Shown here: positions 1 through 12,790 of the stretch, piece after piece
Layout of the letters: the number at the start of each line of letters is the position of its first letter
Position numbering within the stretch: position 1 is the first letter of the stretch
Program-made: the position numbers and the translations under genes
Assembly (NCBI RefSeq): GCF_958450345.1
Contig: NC_088782.1
Coordinates: 67,050,501 to 67,114,500, forward strand
DNA from: Calliphora vicina
Taxonomy: Eukaryota > Arthropoda > Insecta > Diptera > Calliphoridae
Length of the DNA stretch: 64,000 nt
Direction of reading: 5' to 3'
The notes under the pieces: model-generated
What the model saw: only the letters and a program-made list of their open reading frames with translations
Database searches by the model: none
Told to the model about the DNA's origin: nothing

Positions 1-3000
1 AAAAAGTGCAAGATAATATGCAAAGTTTTATTGATTTGGATATTGCCCCTTCATACCTATTCAGTTGGATACTGGTTTCTACTGTCAACTTCAAATGTTT
101 TTGAAAACTAGCTGAAGATTTTGGAAATATTGGATATTTTATACTTAATACTTTATCTGTGCTTTAAGAATCACTTGAATATCTATTGAAGTTTTAACTG
201 AACAAATTTCAAAATTTGGTTTCTTAAATCTTTGTGTCTTCCCCATATAAACTACAAATAATCTAAGTTGCTAATGGTTTTCTAACAGTTTCTGAAACTC
301 TAAAGTGTGTCCCCACTTAATAGTAATACAATTATATCGCTCATAACTCAAAAATCATAGTTATGAGTTAAATGATTTTGAATGTTTAAAGTGAATTTAT
401 TATTCATTTAATAATATTGAAACATATCGACTTTGTGGAAAATTTAAACCTGTTAAAAGAGATTTATATGTTTATCAATTGATTTGAAACCAATATTTTT
501 AGCAATAAAATATGCGCAAAAATATATGTTTAATAAACAAAAACCATCTGAACTCATTTAGCACTGGGAATGTTTGGTAGCACTCTGTTCAAAAAACTCG
601 AATTTTAAGTTATGACACTCTTGTCGCCATCGAGCGTTCGGTATTTTTGAAATGTTCCACCTCTTGTGTCGAAAGTTAAAGAAATTTTTTTGATAAAAAT
701 TAGAAAGAAACCTAAGAGAATTGTTTCGATCATTTTGGGCATTTAATTTGAAATCATATGTTTAATAAGTTTGATAAAAAATCATTAAGTCTATGTTACC
801 AAGAAAATAAACATAATTTCTCTAAATTAATTGTGAACAAAATTTTTATAAAACTAATTCAAAAGATTTTACAAACCTAACTGGATTTATAATTCAGTTG
901 TTTTTCACCTTTTCTTTGCAGAATCACTTGGTACATAAATTGCATTAAATTGAGGAATTTATTTAATTATTTCAAATTTTTTCTCAGTATTTTTCACATT
1001 GCCAATGTTTTCTCAATTATTTAAAAAAAAGTGCTAATATACCGATCTTTTATGGAAAGTTTCTCGGTTTTTCATCAGATTTATGTGGCACTCTTGATAA
1101 TAAGTATTATTTTACAGCCTTGGATTCAAAATCCAATCAAAATCCCTTTTTATTGCCCTTTGATCTGTGTTTTTTTGCATTGAACCACTTATAAAGCTTT
1201 CGCATGTTAATTTTTAGCATACTTTTAGGCGCAACATAAATTGCATATTTTCAGTTTTCTCAAAACTGGTCCTTCGCCATTCTCTTCTAGCATTCGCTAT
1301 AGATAAGGTGAAGCAGGCATGGAAAATCCAGTATTATTGTATTTTTTATGGTTCACTGCATATTAAGAAGTTTTTTGTGAGTTATTTACTGTATTGATAA
1401 ATAATAGTTGAAATAAATTAATACATAACCAAGGACTTTTTCTTTTACGATTTGTATATCTTAATATTAAATCTAAAATAATCATTCGCATAGGGTTCCG
1501 TTGATTTCCCCTAAACATTTAATGACTTTATGTCGCTGTATTATAATAATATTTCTAAAGGTCTATACATCGCTAGTATTTTTGATTTTTTTTTATAAAT
1601 GTCTGAACAATGGTCCTTTTCGATTTGAAGTTTAACAATAAAAATTAATTTTAATTACAATTTACAAAACTACCCATCAGCAAACATTTTAAAAAGCTTT
1701 GGATATACCGTCGAAATCGAATATCAAAAAAGCCTTCTATCATTTTTATAATTCATTATATCAAAAATAAAATAATACCAATAATTTAGTACTTTTAGCT
1801 CCATTTTCTCAATCTATGGTTATAGCTTTTCGTAACGATATACTTCCAATTAATATAAGTTTTGTATGCAAACTGTCAGTATAACGTCACGATAAAAAAT
1901 AACCAGAGATTGAGAAAATTGGGATTAATCTTAAAAAATTTACTCTTTTGATTAAAGTTCAGCAACATTTAAAAATCTCAAGTTTTACACACTGTTTGGT
2001 TAATTAATTCGTTATAAATCTCTTTAATGCAGATTTTGTTGATATTTTAAGGTGTAAAATAAATGAAAATTTAACTTGTTAAAAAGTGTTGGTAAAAAAA
2101 TCAAGTCATTGGAGTATTTTAGTTTAAAAATAATTCACATGAGCATTTACAAGTGAATTCTTTTATGATTTTGAAGTCAATTTACATATCTAAAGCTAAA
2201 TTTTTAACTATAGCTCTACTATAACTTGAATACTAACAATTTTCGGCACTCAAGAGAATCGACTAATTATTCGTTTTTAGCTGCTTTAAAAGATTTGTAT
2301 AGGAACAAAATTTACTCTGTATTGTGTTTAAAACTGTAAAATCTGTCATAAATTTAATTCATTCAGTTTTAGTTCTACAGACTTCTTTAGTTCTGCAGAC
2401 ATTTTGATTCGTTAAAACTTTAACATTAAGTAAAATGTGTCATAAACGTGTCTAATTCTCAAGTATTTAAAATTTCTAAAGCACTCTTAATAAATATGAT
2501 ACTTATTGCTATAAATAACAATAAAATCCCCTTTAAAATTTCTATATATACGATTTTCTATCATAGATTTTTGCTAAAGATTAAAAAAGTGTTATCATTT
2601 GATAAAAATATTTTACAAGTATTCAATTTAACTGGAACAGCACACACATAAATTGTATTATTATCAAACATGAAAATTAAATGTTTAAATGAAACTACAC
2701 AAAATGGCGCAAGAAAAAAATTAAATAAATTTATCATAAATCATTTGAAACAAAACCATAAAACATGAGTTAAATAATCAAATCTATGTTATGCCAAAAA
2801 AAAAAAACTAAAAAAAAACCATTTAAGAAACGCCCCATTTCAGCCATTTCAATTGACTTGAGGTGAATTCGTAACATAAGCCAAAGTATTTGTTATATTT
2901 TTTTTTTGGGGTGTATAAATTAATGTTTTTGTTTTTTTTTCACAAAAGAATTTCAAATAATTAAACTTGTTAGCTAGTTTTGATAGCAAATTTTAGTAGA

Positions 3001-4507
3001 CATTGTTATTTTGGCAGCAAAATAACACAAGTTTTTTGTTAATTTTTTTTTTTCGAATTGTTTCAAAGCAATTGTATTTTGCTACTGTATACATGGCTGT
3101 TTTTCTATCTATCTATCACTCTATCTCATTATATATAGACTAAATGATGTTCTACAATACATTGTTATCTTGAACCAATTCAACCAACAAGTTGTATGTG
3201 CTAAAATATACTAAATGATTGTCATGTAGCAAGTAGTTGAACAGAATTACAGAACAATAATGTTCCTGCTACACAGTGATTGTACGGAATAGTTCATTTG
3301 TTTCTCTCTCTTAGTTATTTTCAAATGCTTTCAGTTTAATTGATTTCAATCGAATTGTTTTGCAAAGCAATAACATGTTAAAAGAAAAAAATACAAAAAA
3401 AAACACAAAAAAAATTCTACAAAACAAGTTGTAAAATTGAAATTTATTATTTTTGTACATTTTGTAGCAGCATTTCAGAAACACTACAAAAACAATAACA
3501 AAAACAAATTTTTCGTGTTAGTTTTAATTGAATTGAAATTAAAATTGTTGCCAAAATAACACACAATATAAGCTGAACTAAACAAAAAGTTCATTATTTT
3601 GTTCTTATCAAAACCTATTAATAACAAGCCTTTTTTTTCCTTAATGATCTTTGAAATTCAAGAAAAATTAAATTAAATCAGCCAAAATTAAAAGAAAAAT
3701 AAGCACCTCGTAAAACATTTGAACATTATATTTGCATGTAAACAATTTTTGTTTTAAAGAATTTTTGCTATAATTATTATTTAATTGTATTGAAATGTTT
3801 AGAACAAACATCAAAAAACAATGTGTTTGATATAAACAAATAATTAAGTTATATGAGACTTAATTTAAATTTTCAATTATTTGTAGGCACATTTCATACA
3901 GGGTCTTTTATTAATTGGGAAATATTGAAATCAAGAAACTAACCAATCAAAATAAAAGTTTGTTTTGTGTAAACAATTTTAAATATTTCATAGATTTTCA
4001 TAATTTTTAAACTGAGTTTCTTAATTTTCATTTAATCTTACTAAATCTTTTATATATAAACTTTAGCATATCTAAAGGAGCAAAGCTTATAAGTATTCGC
4101 TTAGTTATCCATTCTATACAACAGTTACAAGTGAGCTTTTTATAATGAGAGAAAATTTCACTGCCTATCATTTCCTTAAACGGTATTTCTCATTGTTTTC
4201 TCTAAACTTGAGCTTGAGTTAAAGCAAATAAACTGTTTCAAATGATTTCCCTGTACACATCAACCCAACAGAACTTGTTCACAAAAGTTCTTCCAAACAG
4301 GGTTTAGCGTTAGTATAGCGCATTTTAACAACCCGAAATCTGTAATTTTTGCCAAATAAATTTAAAAAATCCGCGTAAAACATGCCTGGTTACTAAACAT
4401 GGGATAAACAGGTTATTAGTAACTTTTTTTTAGCATACTTTAAGGCACCACAGTTTAAATTGACATAACTTTAAGTTAAACTTTCATTAAACAAACATTT
4501 CAAGATT

Positions 4508-4766
4508 AACTTAACCTTCGCTTTACCCGGTTTTTGTTAGCTTAATAATTTTTTTCATTTTGTTTCGATTTAAATTAAATTTAGACTCAATGAACAAATT
4601 TTAGAGTTCTATATTATTTAATAAAAACATTTTAAACTTTTTATAAGGTTTTTTCGATTTTTTAAAATTTTGTTCGTCGGATATATGTATAGAAGTGCAG
4701 TATCACCCGGGTGGGTATTGGTAAACCACGTACATAAAAAACCTTTGGTAAAGCGAAGGTTAAGTT
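4508..4766. repeat. inverted-repeat pair, possible miniature element
   Basis: A 20-bp sequence beginning AACTTAACCTTCGC at 4508-4527 recurs exactly as its reverse complement at 4747-4766, enclosing about 220 bp of AT-rich DNA that carries a CCCGGGTGGG stretch. The layout fits a small non-autonomous transposon, but no clean target-site duplication is visible. Confidence 0.45.
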
Positions 4767-5253
4767 CCAGTTAAATCCTAGTTAAAATTATGCTTTCTGC
4801 CTACTCCTTGTCTAAACTAGCTAAACTGGTTATGGTTTTAATTAAATTATTTAATTTTCTTTAATCTCTAGAATAAATATTTTTTATTTTCAGAAAACCA
4901 AAAAAATTTTGGTTTTGTTTCAAGTCACAAATTAATTTCAACTTAAATTAAATCTTACAGTTATAACACTAATTCTGTTTTGAATGCTTAAAATTTAAAA
5001 ACAATGGCATATTTTTAGGGGTCTTCAAACTCCAGTTAAACTTTCGTTTATAACAATTTAAATTCTAAAACTTATGTTTAGCAAAGGCTTTTCATTAGAA
5101 ATTCAAAAATTTCAATTGTTCAATTCACAAAATATCATTTAAAATAAACATATTTTACAACAATACATTGATACTATTGATATCATACGACTTTGGCAAA
5201 TATTGTCAAAGAATATGTAAACTCCAGTCAATCTTTTATTGGCCAAATATGAA

Positions 5254-5333
5254 TTAATTCAAGTTTTGAAATGTGTATAAAATAGAGAATTATCCACTTC
5301 TCTATTTTATACACATTTCAAAACTTGAATTAA
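5254..5333. repeat. perfect 36-bp hairpin with 8-nt loop
   Basis: Bases 5254-5289 (beginning TTAATTCAAGTTTTGAAATG) are matched by their exact reverse complement at 5298-5333, with loop TTATCCAC. All 36 pairs match. Such perfection implies a recent inverted duplication, selection for a hairpin, or an assembly artefact. It is intronic to mirr and would be transcribed in the pre-mRNA. Confidence 0.9.
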
Positions 5334-6913
5334 GGTGTTTGCAATATAATTTTAAATGGCCTCAAAAATATTTAGAGAATATCAGTTTTTTACTTAGAAT
5401 TTAATGTAGAATTTAAAGTAAACAAACAGTGTTTAAGAATTTTAATTTGTTGCTCATTTAAACGGGCTTAAACTTAAGATGAACTTTGTCAATCATCAAG
5501 TGCAACAATACAAATAAATTTTCGAATAATAGAAGAAAAAATAAAGAATAAAAACAATATTCAACAGATTAAGCTTAAACGTAGTTTAAACTAAAGTAAC
5601 AAATATTAGGAACAAGTTAAAAGAAACATACTAAAACTAAGTTACAAAAATTAAGCCAACAAATTAGTGTAGGACTTAGTTAAATTGAGAATCATTTACA
5701 GACTATTTCTATATTGAACAAATCTGCCAGACTAAGATTAATCTAAGGTTAGCTAAACTATCATCAACATGTGTAAATTTTAGAAATTAAATTCCAACCA
5801 TGTTTAGGTTAATTGAAGTTTAATTTGATTAAATATTATTTCAGCATTACGTATTTCTATATTGTATAAAATATGACTTGTTAAGTTCAAAACATAGTTT
5901 AACAACAAATAATGAAGTAAATTTTAGCTGAAAAATAAATTTTTAGAAAATTAAAAAATAAAACTTTAAAAACATATAGAAATTAGCGATTGAAAAATAA
6001 ATTAACTCAAACACTAATTTTGCAATTGTTTTGCATTCAAATTCAGCAATTTAAACCCCCAGTTAAACTCATTTTGAAAATATTTTGCATCAATTGAAAC
6101 GTTTTCCTTAAACTTCAGCTGATTGTTTCTCCAATCAATAGTATTTTGTTGCTATTGCACCACATTTTCCATTAACTTCAATGGCAAAACAACTTCAAGA
6201 TTTCTTTAACACTTAAAATGGTTTTTCAAAAATTTAATTTCAATATGTTATGGACTGATTAGTTTAAAGATTAAGGCGGCATTTTTGCTTTTAAACCTTT
6301 TTAACAACAGCAAAACAAAGCGTATAAATGACAAATAAACAAAACAGAACAGAAAACTGTTAAAATTATCTCTCAATCTGAGAAAGATTAAATATAAACA
6401 AAACGCCGGTTATTAAAACCAAACAATTCAAAATTTTCAAACAAAACAAAAGATCACTGCTCACTCACTCCACTTACTTATAAACAATTTTGTTTAAAAC
6501 CATAAAAATTCAATACGGAAAAATAAAGAAAATTGATAAAAACGAAAATCATATTAAAAATGTAACTAAAAGTGTTGACAATAAAATAATATGTATAAAA
6601 AAAGAAAAAAACCTTAAACGACTGGATGGCTGACAATGTAAACATTTTGATTTTTTTTTAGATTTTGAAAAATTTGTAACAGCCAAATGAGACAGTCAGT
6701 GTCTGTGTGTTTAAGTGAAGTGGTTGTTAAAGCAATCGTTGTATAATTTTAAATCATTGATGTCAATCGTTTAAAGTTTACATTTCCAATAGTTACTAGC
6801 CCAGCCAAATAACCAGCCAGTCAGCAATGTTGTCTGTCTTGTTTGTTGTATACCCCTGTACAGCCAAAGGTAGGGCTCTTTCTTTTGCAGTTAATAGTGA
6901 AAGAGGAACAGGA

Positions 6914-6926
6914 GGGGGGGGGGGGG
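6914..6926. repeat. poly-G run
   Basis: Thirteen consecutive G residues in otherwise AT-rich intron sequence. Length may be unreliable in the assembly. Confidence 0.9.
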
Positions 6927-7321
6927 TCTTTATAGCTTGACATATGAACATGATTTGTCGGCATTTATTAAAAGCGTGGAAAACATACTCGTTGTAAGTT
7001 GTGTACTTTAGATGTTTAATCGTTGCTATTTGTATTTGCTTAAGCCAGCAAATAAGTAGTGATTTGTTTTTTATTATTATTGATTTCCAAAGACAAACAA
7101 CCCTTTTCTAGTTTTTAGCTGTAAGACCAGTTAGCTAGAGTTTTCTTATCATTAAAACTATTGACAAGCAGCAAAATAGTTATAGTAGAGATAAGCTTTA
7201 TACTACTCAAATTGTTATATGAGTTTGCTTTTGTTGTCTCGTTGTTTTTGTTTTTGTTAATATTAATTAAAAATTTATTTATTTTATATTAATATAAATT
7301 GTTTTGTTTCAATGATTACAG

Positions 7322-8002
7322 AATGCCGTTTCAACTCGACCAAGTGCATCGCCCACCTCCACACAAACACCTTTGCATCAGAGCCTACAAACCCAGCCAA
7401 CCAACTTAAGCACCAGCCATACGAATAACTTACAACAACAGCAACACCAACAACAAACTTCACTTGCTTTAAACGCCGCCGCCGCCGCTGCAGCAGCTGC
7501 TGCTGCCGTTGTAGCCGCCGTGCCGTCTTCAACCGCCTCCCTAACCACGCCCTCTGTTGCCAACGCAATGGCTGTCACATCAACTGTACCGCCGGGCGCG
7601 CGTTCCATTTCCCCCGCCACACCCTACAGCTCCTCATCGTCGGCTTTGACGTCTACCGGACCCGGTTCGGGTGCCGGTGGTCCACCTCCCACATCAGTAT
7701 TACCTGGCCCTTTGGCACCCGGTTCGACGGGTGCTCCCCCACCGCCACCACCTCCTGGGGGACCTGGAGGTCCTCCATCGGGTAATCGTTGCTGTGATAC
7801 GGGCCGTACAATTTACACAGATCCTGTTAGTGGTCAAACCTTATGCTCCTGCCAATACGACATGTTAAGTTATCAAAGACTGGCAGCCGCCGGTGGTTTA
7901 GTAGCGGGACCCGGTGGTGTACCCTTGGGTGTCTACCCAGAGGGTATGTCAGCGTATCTGTCGGGCATGGGTGCTGAACAGCCGCAATTTTATGCAAATC
8001 CG
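7322..8002 (+). CDS. mirr: mirror (Iroquois homeobox) exon: N-terminal region
   Basis: This exon encodes 227 complete codons of an Iroquois-class transcription factor, which acts in the nucleus as a sequence-specific regulator. An acceptor at 7321 and a GTAAGT donor at 8003 bound it, both in phase 0. It is low-complexity at first: a Gln/His stretch, an 11-Ala run, then Ser/Pro/Gly-rich sequence with a PPPPPPP tract. A conserved block follows, containing CCDTGRTIYTDPVSGQ and then CSCQYDMLSYQRL, which is typical of Iroquois proteins just upstream of the homeodomain. It ends ...QFYANP. The frame is open right from the acceptor, and the first in-frame ATG falls far inside (about 7568), so the true start lies in an upstream exon. 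GC content is much higher than in the flanking introns. Paralogues araucan and caupolican are the alternatives; the downstream exons favour mirr. Confidence 0.9.
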
Positions 8003-9126
8003 GTAAGTGTTCATTAATAAACAGTTAATTTAGCATGCAGAGAAAACTTCAAAATTATTAAAAAATGTTTAGTGAAAAATACCGAGAATAAAGCCAGTTT
8101 TTCAGCTCGACGAAAATTTTTGATATCGAAGGCAAATTTTCGATATCACATAAAATCGGGGTCACAAAAAAATCAGTTTCCTAGATTTTTCTAGAACTCT
8201 AACCTGTTTTCCTTAAGAGTTCTGTTTATAGTTATACAATTTCTATTGAATTTAAACAATTTCTCTGGAATTTGCTAAATTTCTGTTAAAAATATAACAA
8301 CATTACTTAGTTTTCATTTAAGATTGTTAAGTGTAAGGCTCGTGCTGTTTATTTAAGAGGTTTTGAAAACATTTCCATTCCTAAGTAAAACAACACAACA
8401 ACATATGGCATTTTAAAATAGACATTTAAAGAACATTTTCAAGAAATCTTCAACACAATGAACATGATATTAAACACTTTTCAAATAATAATAATTAAAT
8501 GGCAAAAATCTGAATAAAAAATTAAAACATTTTGGTTGATTTTACATATTTTAACAAAAATTCCCTGAAATTTTGTGTTTTTTTTTAAATTTGTAAAAAA
8601 TAGCTGCTATTGTTTTTTTAACCAAATAAAATCATTAATTTTATGTTTATTGAGTTTGTCAGTGTTGTTTTCATTTTTTTATTATTATTATTTAGTGTGT
8701 TTTTCTGAACATAACAAATTTTTATATCAAGCTCGTTAAATACTGTATTTTTGGCATTTTTTTCTTAAACGTTTTTAATCACCTTTTGTGGCCAAAGAGT
8801 TGGAAACAAATAACATCATTTGGTGGTACTGTGTTGATTTGCTGAAATAAAATAAAAACGCCTGAAACACAATTTATTGATTTTAATTTAATTTTATTAT
8901 TTTTTATACATTTTTGTGCATATAATTTGTTATGCAAATTATTTTTTATGTTTTTATTTTTTTTTTTTGTTATTTAAACAACAAAATCTAAAAGTTTAAA
9001 CAATCAGCAAAGTTTATTGTTAAAGACAGAGAGAGAGTGTAGCTGGAAAAAAATAAAACAAACTGTAAAAAACTTGTTTCCATTTCAAGAGATGCTTTAT
9101 AAAGTTGATTAGATTTAACCCTTAAA

Positions 9127-9955
9127 TGTGTATAACAGTATTTTCTATAAACAAAAATGGGGTATAAATTAATTTTTTATAAACAATTTTGTGTTTAACC
9201 ATTTTTTATAGAAGTTCTTATATATATTAGTTTTTCCTATAGAAAATTTGGTGTATAACAGTTTTTTCTATAGAAAACCATGTGTATAACTGTTTGTCAT
9301 ATAGAAAATTGTGGGTATAACTGTTTTTCGTATAGAAAATTGTGAATATAACAGCTTTTTCTATAGAAAATTCTTTGTATAACAGTTTTTTTCATAGAAA
9401 AGTTTATGTGTAACATTTTTTTATATATTAGTATTTCCTATAGAAAATTTGTTGTATAACAGTATTTTTTCTATAGGAAATCATGTGTATAACAGTTTTT
9501 CATATAGAACATTTTATGTATAACAGTTTTTCTATAGAAAATTTAGTGTATAACAGTTTTTTCTATAGAGAAGTTTTTGTATAACAGTTTATCTATAGAA
9601 AAGTTTATTTATAACAGTATCTTCTATAAAAAGTTTATGTATAACAGTCTTTTCTATATAAAAGTTTATGTATAACAGGTTTTTCTATAGAAAAGTTTGT
9701 TTATAACAGTTTTTTCTATAGACAGGTTTACGTATAACAGTCTTTCAATAGAAAAGTTTACTTATAACTATTTTTAATAGAAAAGTTTGTGTATAACAGT
9801 TTTTTTTTATTGAACATTTTGTGTATAACAGATTTTTTTTGGAAAATATTATTTATAACTGCATTTTCTTTAGAAAATCTTGCGTATAACAGCTTTTTTA
9901 TATAAAATTTTGTGTATAACAGTTATTTCTACAGAAGATATTGTTTATAATACAT
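9127..9955. repeat. minisatellite array 1 (unit about 28-30 bp)
   Basis: Degenerate tandem units of the form TGTATAACAGTTTTTTC followed by TATAGAAAATTT run head to tail for about 830 bp; by eye this is just under thirty units. The core TTTTCTATAGAAAA is self-complementary, so each unit carries a small palindrome. Units diverge by substitutions and by T-run length. Confidence 0.93.
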
Positions 9956-11697
9956 AGTTTATTTCTTTAGTCAATTTTGTGTGAATTTTTTAGGTTTAAT
10001 TTTAATCAAACCAGTTAAAACCTCTATTGTTTTCTAAGCATTAATTTATTGACAAAAAAAAATTCTTAATACAAACTGAGCTACAATAGCAATTTGTCAT
10101 TTTATTATTAAATTTTAAATATTTATTTCATAAATTCTCTCCCAAACACCCTCATTTTTTTAAATTTATTATTTCACACTCCAAACTTCAAAATTGTCAT
10201 TTCCCGCGTGCCTTCATCAGTAATTAATTTTATTTGAAAGTAATTTTATGCTTTAAGGCCCCTTTAACCTGCTATAAATCATTCCCAATGTAATTAGTCA
10301 TTTAAATATCCGAAAAATATATAAAAAAAAAATTGGAAAATTTGTTTGTAAGGAAATGTAAGGGGGAACATTTTTAAAATGGAACAATTTTTCATTGCCA
10401 TTTTCATAGTCGTAAGCAGCACCAGCACCAGCAGCAACATCATCATTATCAAATGTCATAGAGACTTAAAGAAGTCATTACTTTGACATCACATGTCACA
10501 TTGAGCACTACGGCGTATAAACAAACACATTTCCCAAATTAAAACAAACTGAAAGTGAGAGCACAAAAAAACTAAAACTAAATTTAAAGAGACACCGCCG
10601 CCTGGCTCACCAAACCAAATGGAAATTCTTTGAACAATTTTTCTTGAAATTTTAGTTCTTGTTTTTTTTAGATCTTTTAGCATATTAAAGCCTTATTAAT
10701 AAATTTGTCAACACAACAAGCGGTGACAGCATGTGTATATGCATAAAACTCACAGCATTTAGAACGCTAAAGTAGTTTTTGAGGTGTTTTATAAACACAT
10801 GGCATATGGTTTTTGGATTTTCATTTTAGTTTTTTTCTTAATTTGTTAAAGCAAATAAAAACATTTTTTAACACTTTTCTCTTAAACAAGCCAAACAGAA
10901 AAACGAAAACTAGCACTCACTGTATATGAAATTAAAAATCACTTAGATTTGTTTAATGTGGCGCCCTAATTTGTTGAAATTTCAAATATGTATGCTCATA
11001 ATTCCTTCAGCACCTTAAATACTTGATATTTTTCCTAACACTTTTAAGAGTTTTTAAATCAAAATTTATTTGAAATTGATTTTATGGCTAACTCATACAC
11101 ATCAAATCAATATTTAAGCAAAGAAAACTTAAGGCACTTGAACATTTTTGTTTAAACTTTCAGACTTTTTAAACATTAACAGCAATATTTATTTGCTTTA
11201 AAAGCCAAAAATTCAATATGGTGTTTTGTTAAACTCTCCCTGAAAAAAACAAACCTCTTAAAAACTCTTTAAAAATAAACATGTGTATGTTAAACACTCA
11301 TATGAGAGCCGTTTTTATATCCTTAAGGGAGTTAAGGGACAAAAAAACTGTATATTTTGTTTTACAAAAGCCCCTCCCTGTTCTCGTTAAGAGTACAAAA
11401 AAGTAACTGTATTTTTTTTAAAACTAACCACCAACCATTGTTGTTGTAAAGTGAGAAAAAGAAAAAGGAGCAGATAGAAAAAAAATTACCAAACAAACCT
11501 TTACAACAAATTGTGTTGTTATTCTTATTCGGCGTCAAGTCTAATCATGAAAAAAGCTGAAAAGAGAGCTTTTTTTTGGTGGTTAGCAGGTATGGAAAAG
11601 TGGGAAATGTGTTATAGATCTATATATTAAAGTAAAATTATATAAAATAGGTACAAAAATAAGGTATTTAAGATATTTTAAAACAAAGAGATTCATT

Positions 11698-12790
11698 TAT
11701 TGTGTAGGTATAACTTTACCCCCATATGCATAAACAGTTTATAAATTTATCAAAGGTTTATTAAACAAAAAAATTTCCATACAAAATCAGTTTTATAAAC
11801 CTTTGATAAATTTATAAACTGTTTATGCATATGGGGGTTATTTTATAAAGAAAATTTCATATATAACTTTATTTTTTATAGGAAATTTTCAGTGTAACAC
11901 AATTTTCATAAGAAAATGTTCAGTATAACAGTATTTTTGTGCTGTATAATAGTATTTTGTAAAGAAAATTTTTTTTCTCTAAAAGATTTTAGAAAATGTT
12001 CAGTAAAACACAATTTAGTGTAAGAAATTATCACTATAACACAATTTTGTAACAGTATTTTCTATAGAAAATATTCAGTATAACACAATTTTCTTAAGAA
12101 AATGTTCAGTATAACAGTATTTCTGTTCTGTACAACAGTATTTTCTATAGAAAATATCGTGTATAACACAATTGTTTATAGAAAATGTTGTTTATAACAA
12201 CTTTTTCTGAACATTTTTGTGTATAACAGTATTTTATATACAAAATTTTCAGTATAACACAATTTTCTCAACAAAATTTTCAGTATAACAGTATTTCTGT
12301 TTTCATATAACAGTGTTTTCTATGAATATTTTGTGTATAACAGTATTTTCTATAGAAAATTTTCAGTATAACAAAATTTTCATAAGAAAATGTTCAGTAT
12401 AACAGTATTTTTGTTCTGTATAACAGCATTTTCTAAAGAAAATTTTATGTATAACAGTAGTTTCTATAGAAATTGTAGGGTATAACAGTATTTCTATGAA
12501 AATTTAGTGTATAACAGTATTTTCTATAGAAAATTTTCAATATAACACAATTTTCCTATGAAAATATTCATTATATCAGTATTTCTGCTCTGTATAACAG
12601 TATTTTCTAAATAAAATTTTGCGTATAACAGTATTTTCTATGAAAGTTTCGTGTATAACAGTATTTTCTATAGAAATTTTAGGATATAACTGTATTTTTT
12701 ATAGAAACAATTCATTATATCAGTATTTTTTAATAGAAATTGTTCAGAATAACATTAATTTCTATAGAAAATGTTGCGCATAACATTGAA
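11698..12790. repeat. minisatellite array 2, with higher-order structure
   Basis: It is built from the same unit family as the array 1.7 kb upstream. Here a longer block recurs: AGTATAACACAATTTTC, then a GTTCAGTATAACAGTATTT segment, then a short (T)CTGT variant, then a canonical unit. This block begins near 11888, 12070, 12248, 12361 and 12534, so groups of units were amplified together. A foldback element (11719-11837) splits the first unit. Confidence 0.9.
11719..11837. mobile_element. 119-bp miniature foldback element, TTA target duplication
   Basis: The arms begin CCCCCATATGCATAAACAG and end with the reverse complement. They pair over roughly 45 bp with one mismatch or indel around a short loop. 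TTA flanks both sides (11716-11718 and 11838-11840) in direct orientation, although the arms would predict TAA on the left if it were part of the palindrome. The flanks rejoin into one minisatellite unit (TGTGTA..TATAACTT-TTA-TTTTATAAAG). A three-base TTA/TAA duplication is typical of PIF/Harbinger elements; that family assignment is inference. Confidence 0.8.

Larger units (their letters stand above)
1..7321 (+). other. mirr: upstream intron of mirr (3' part, 5' end outside window)
   Basis: No coding exon is supported here. The stretch is AT-rich with many stops in every frame, and it ends in a good acceptor (pyrimidine-rich TTGTTTC, then ATTACAG) at 7321, so it is read as the end of an intron whose first exon lies upstream. 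It holds a perfect 36-bp hairpin (5254-5333), a 20-bp inverted repeat pair (4508-4766) and a 13-G run (6914-6926). The open frame at 2448-2651 has no recognisable domain and AT-rich codons, so it is not called a gene. A first mirr exon hidden here cannot be excluded. Confidence 0.6.

Noticed and set aside
7568..7570. In-frame ATG as the mirr start codon
   Set aside because: The frame is open and protein-like upstream to a good splice acceptor, so translation most likely begins in an earlier exon.
7284..7620. Reverse-strand open frames over the first mirr exon
   Set aside because: They are low-complexity shadows of the Ala/Gln coding repeats on the plus strand; the plus frame has splice sites and conserved Iroquois blocks.
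9127..12790. Reading the repeat arrays as a CRISPR-like array
   Set aside because: Units are contiguous without unique spacers and lie in a fly intron; this is a minisatellite.
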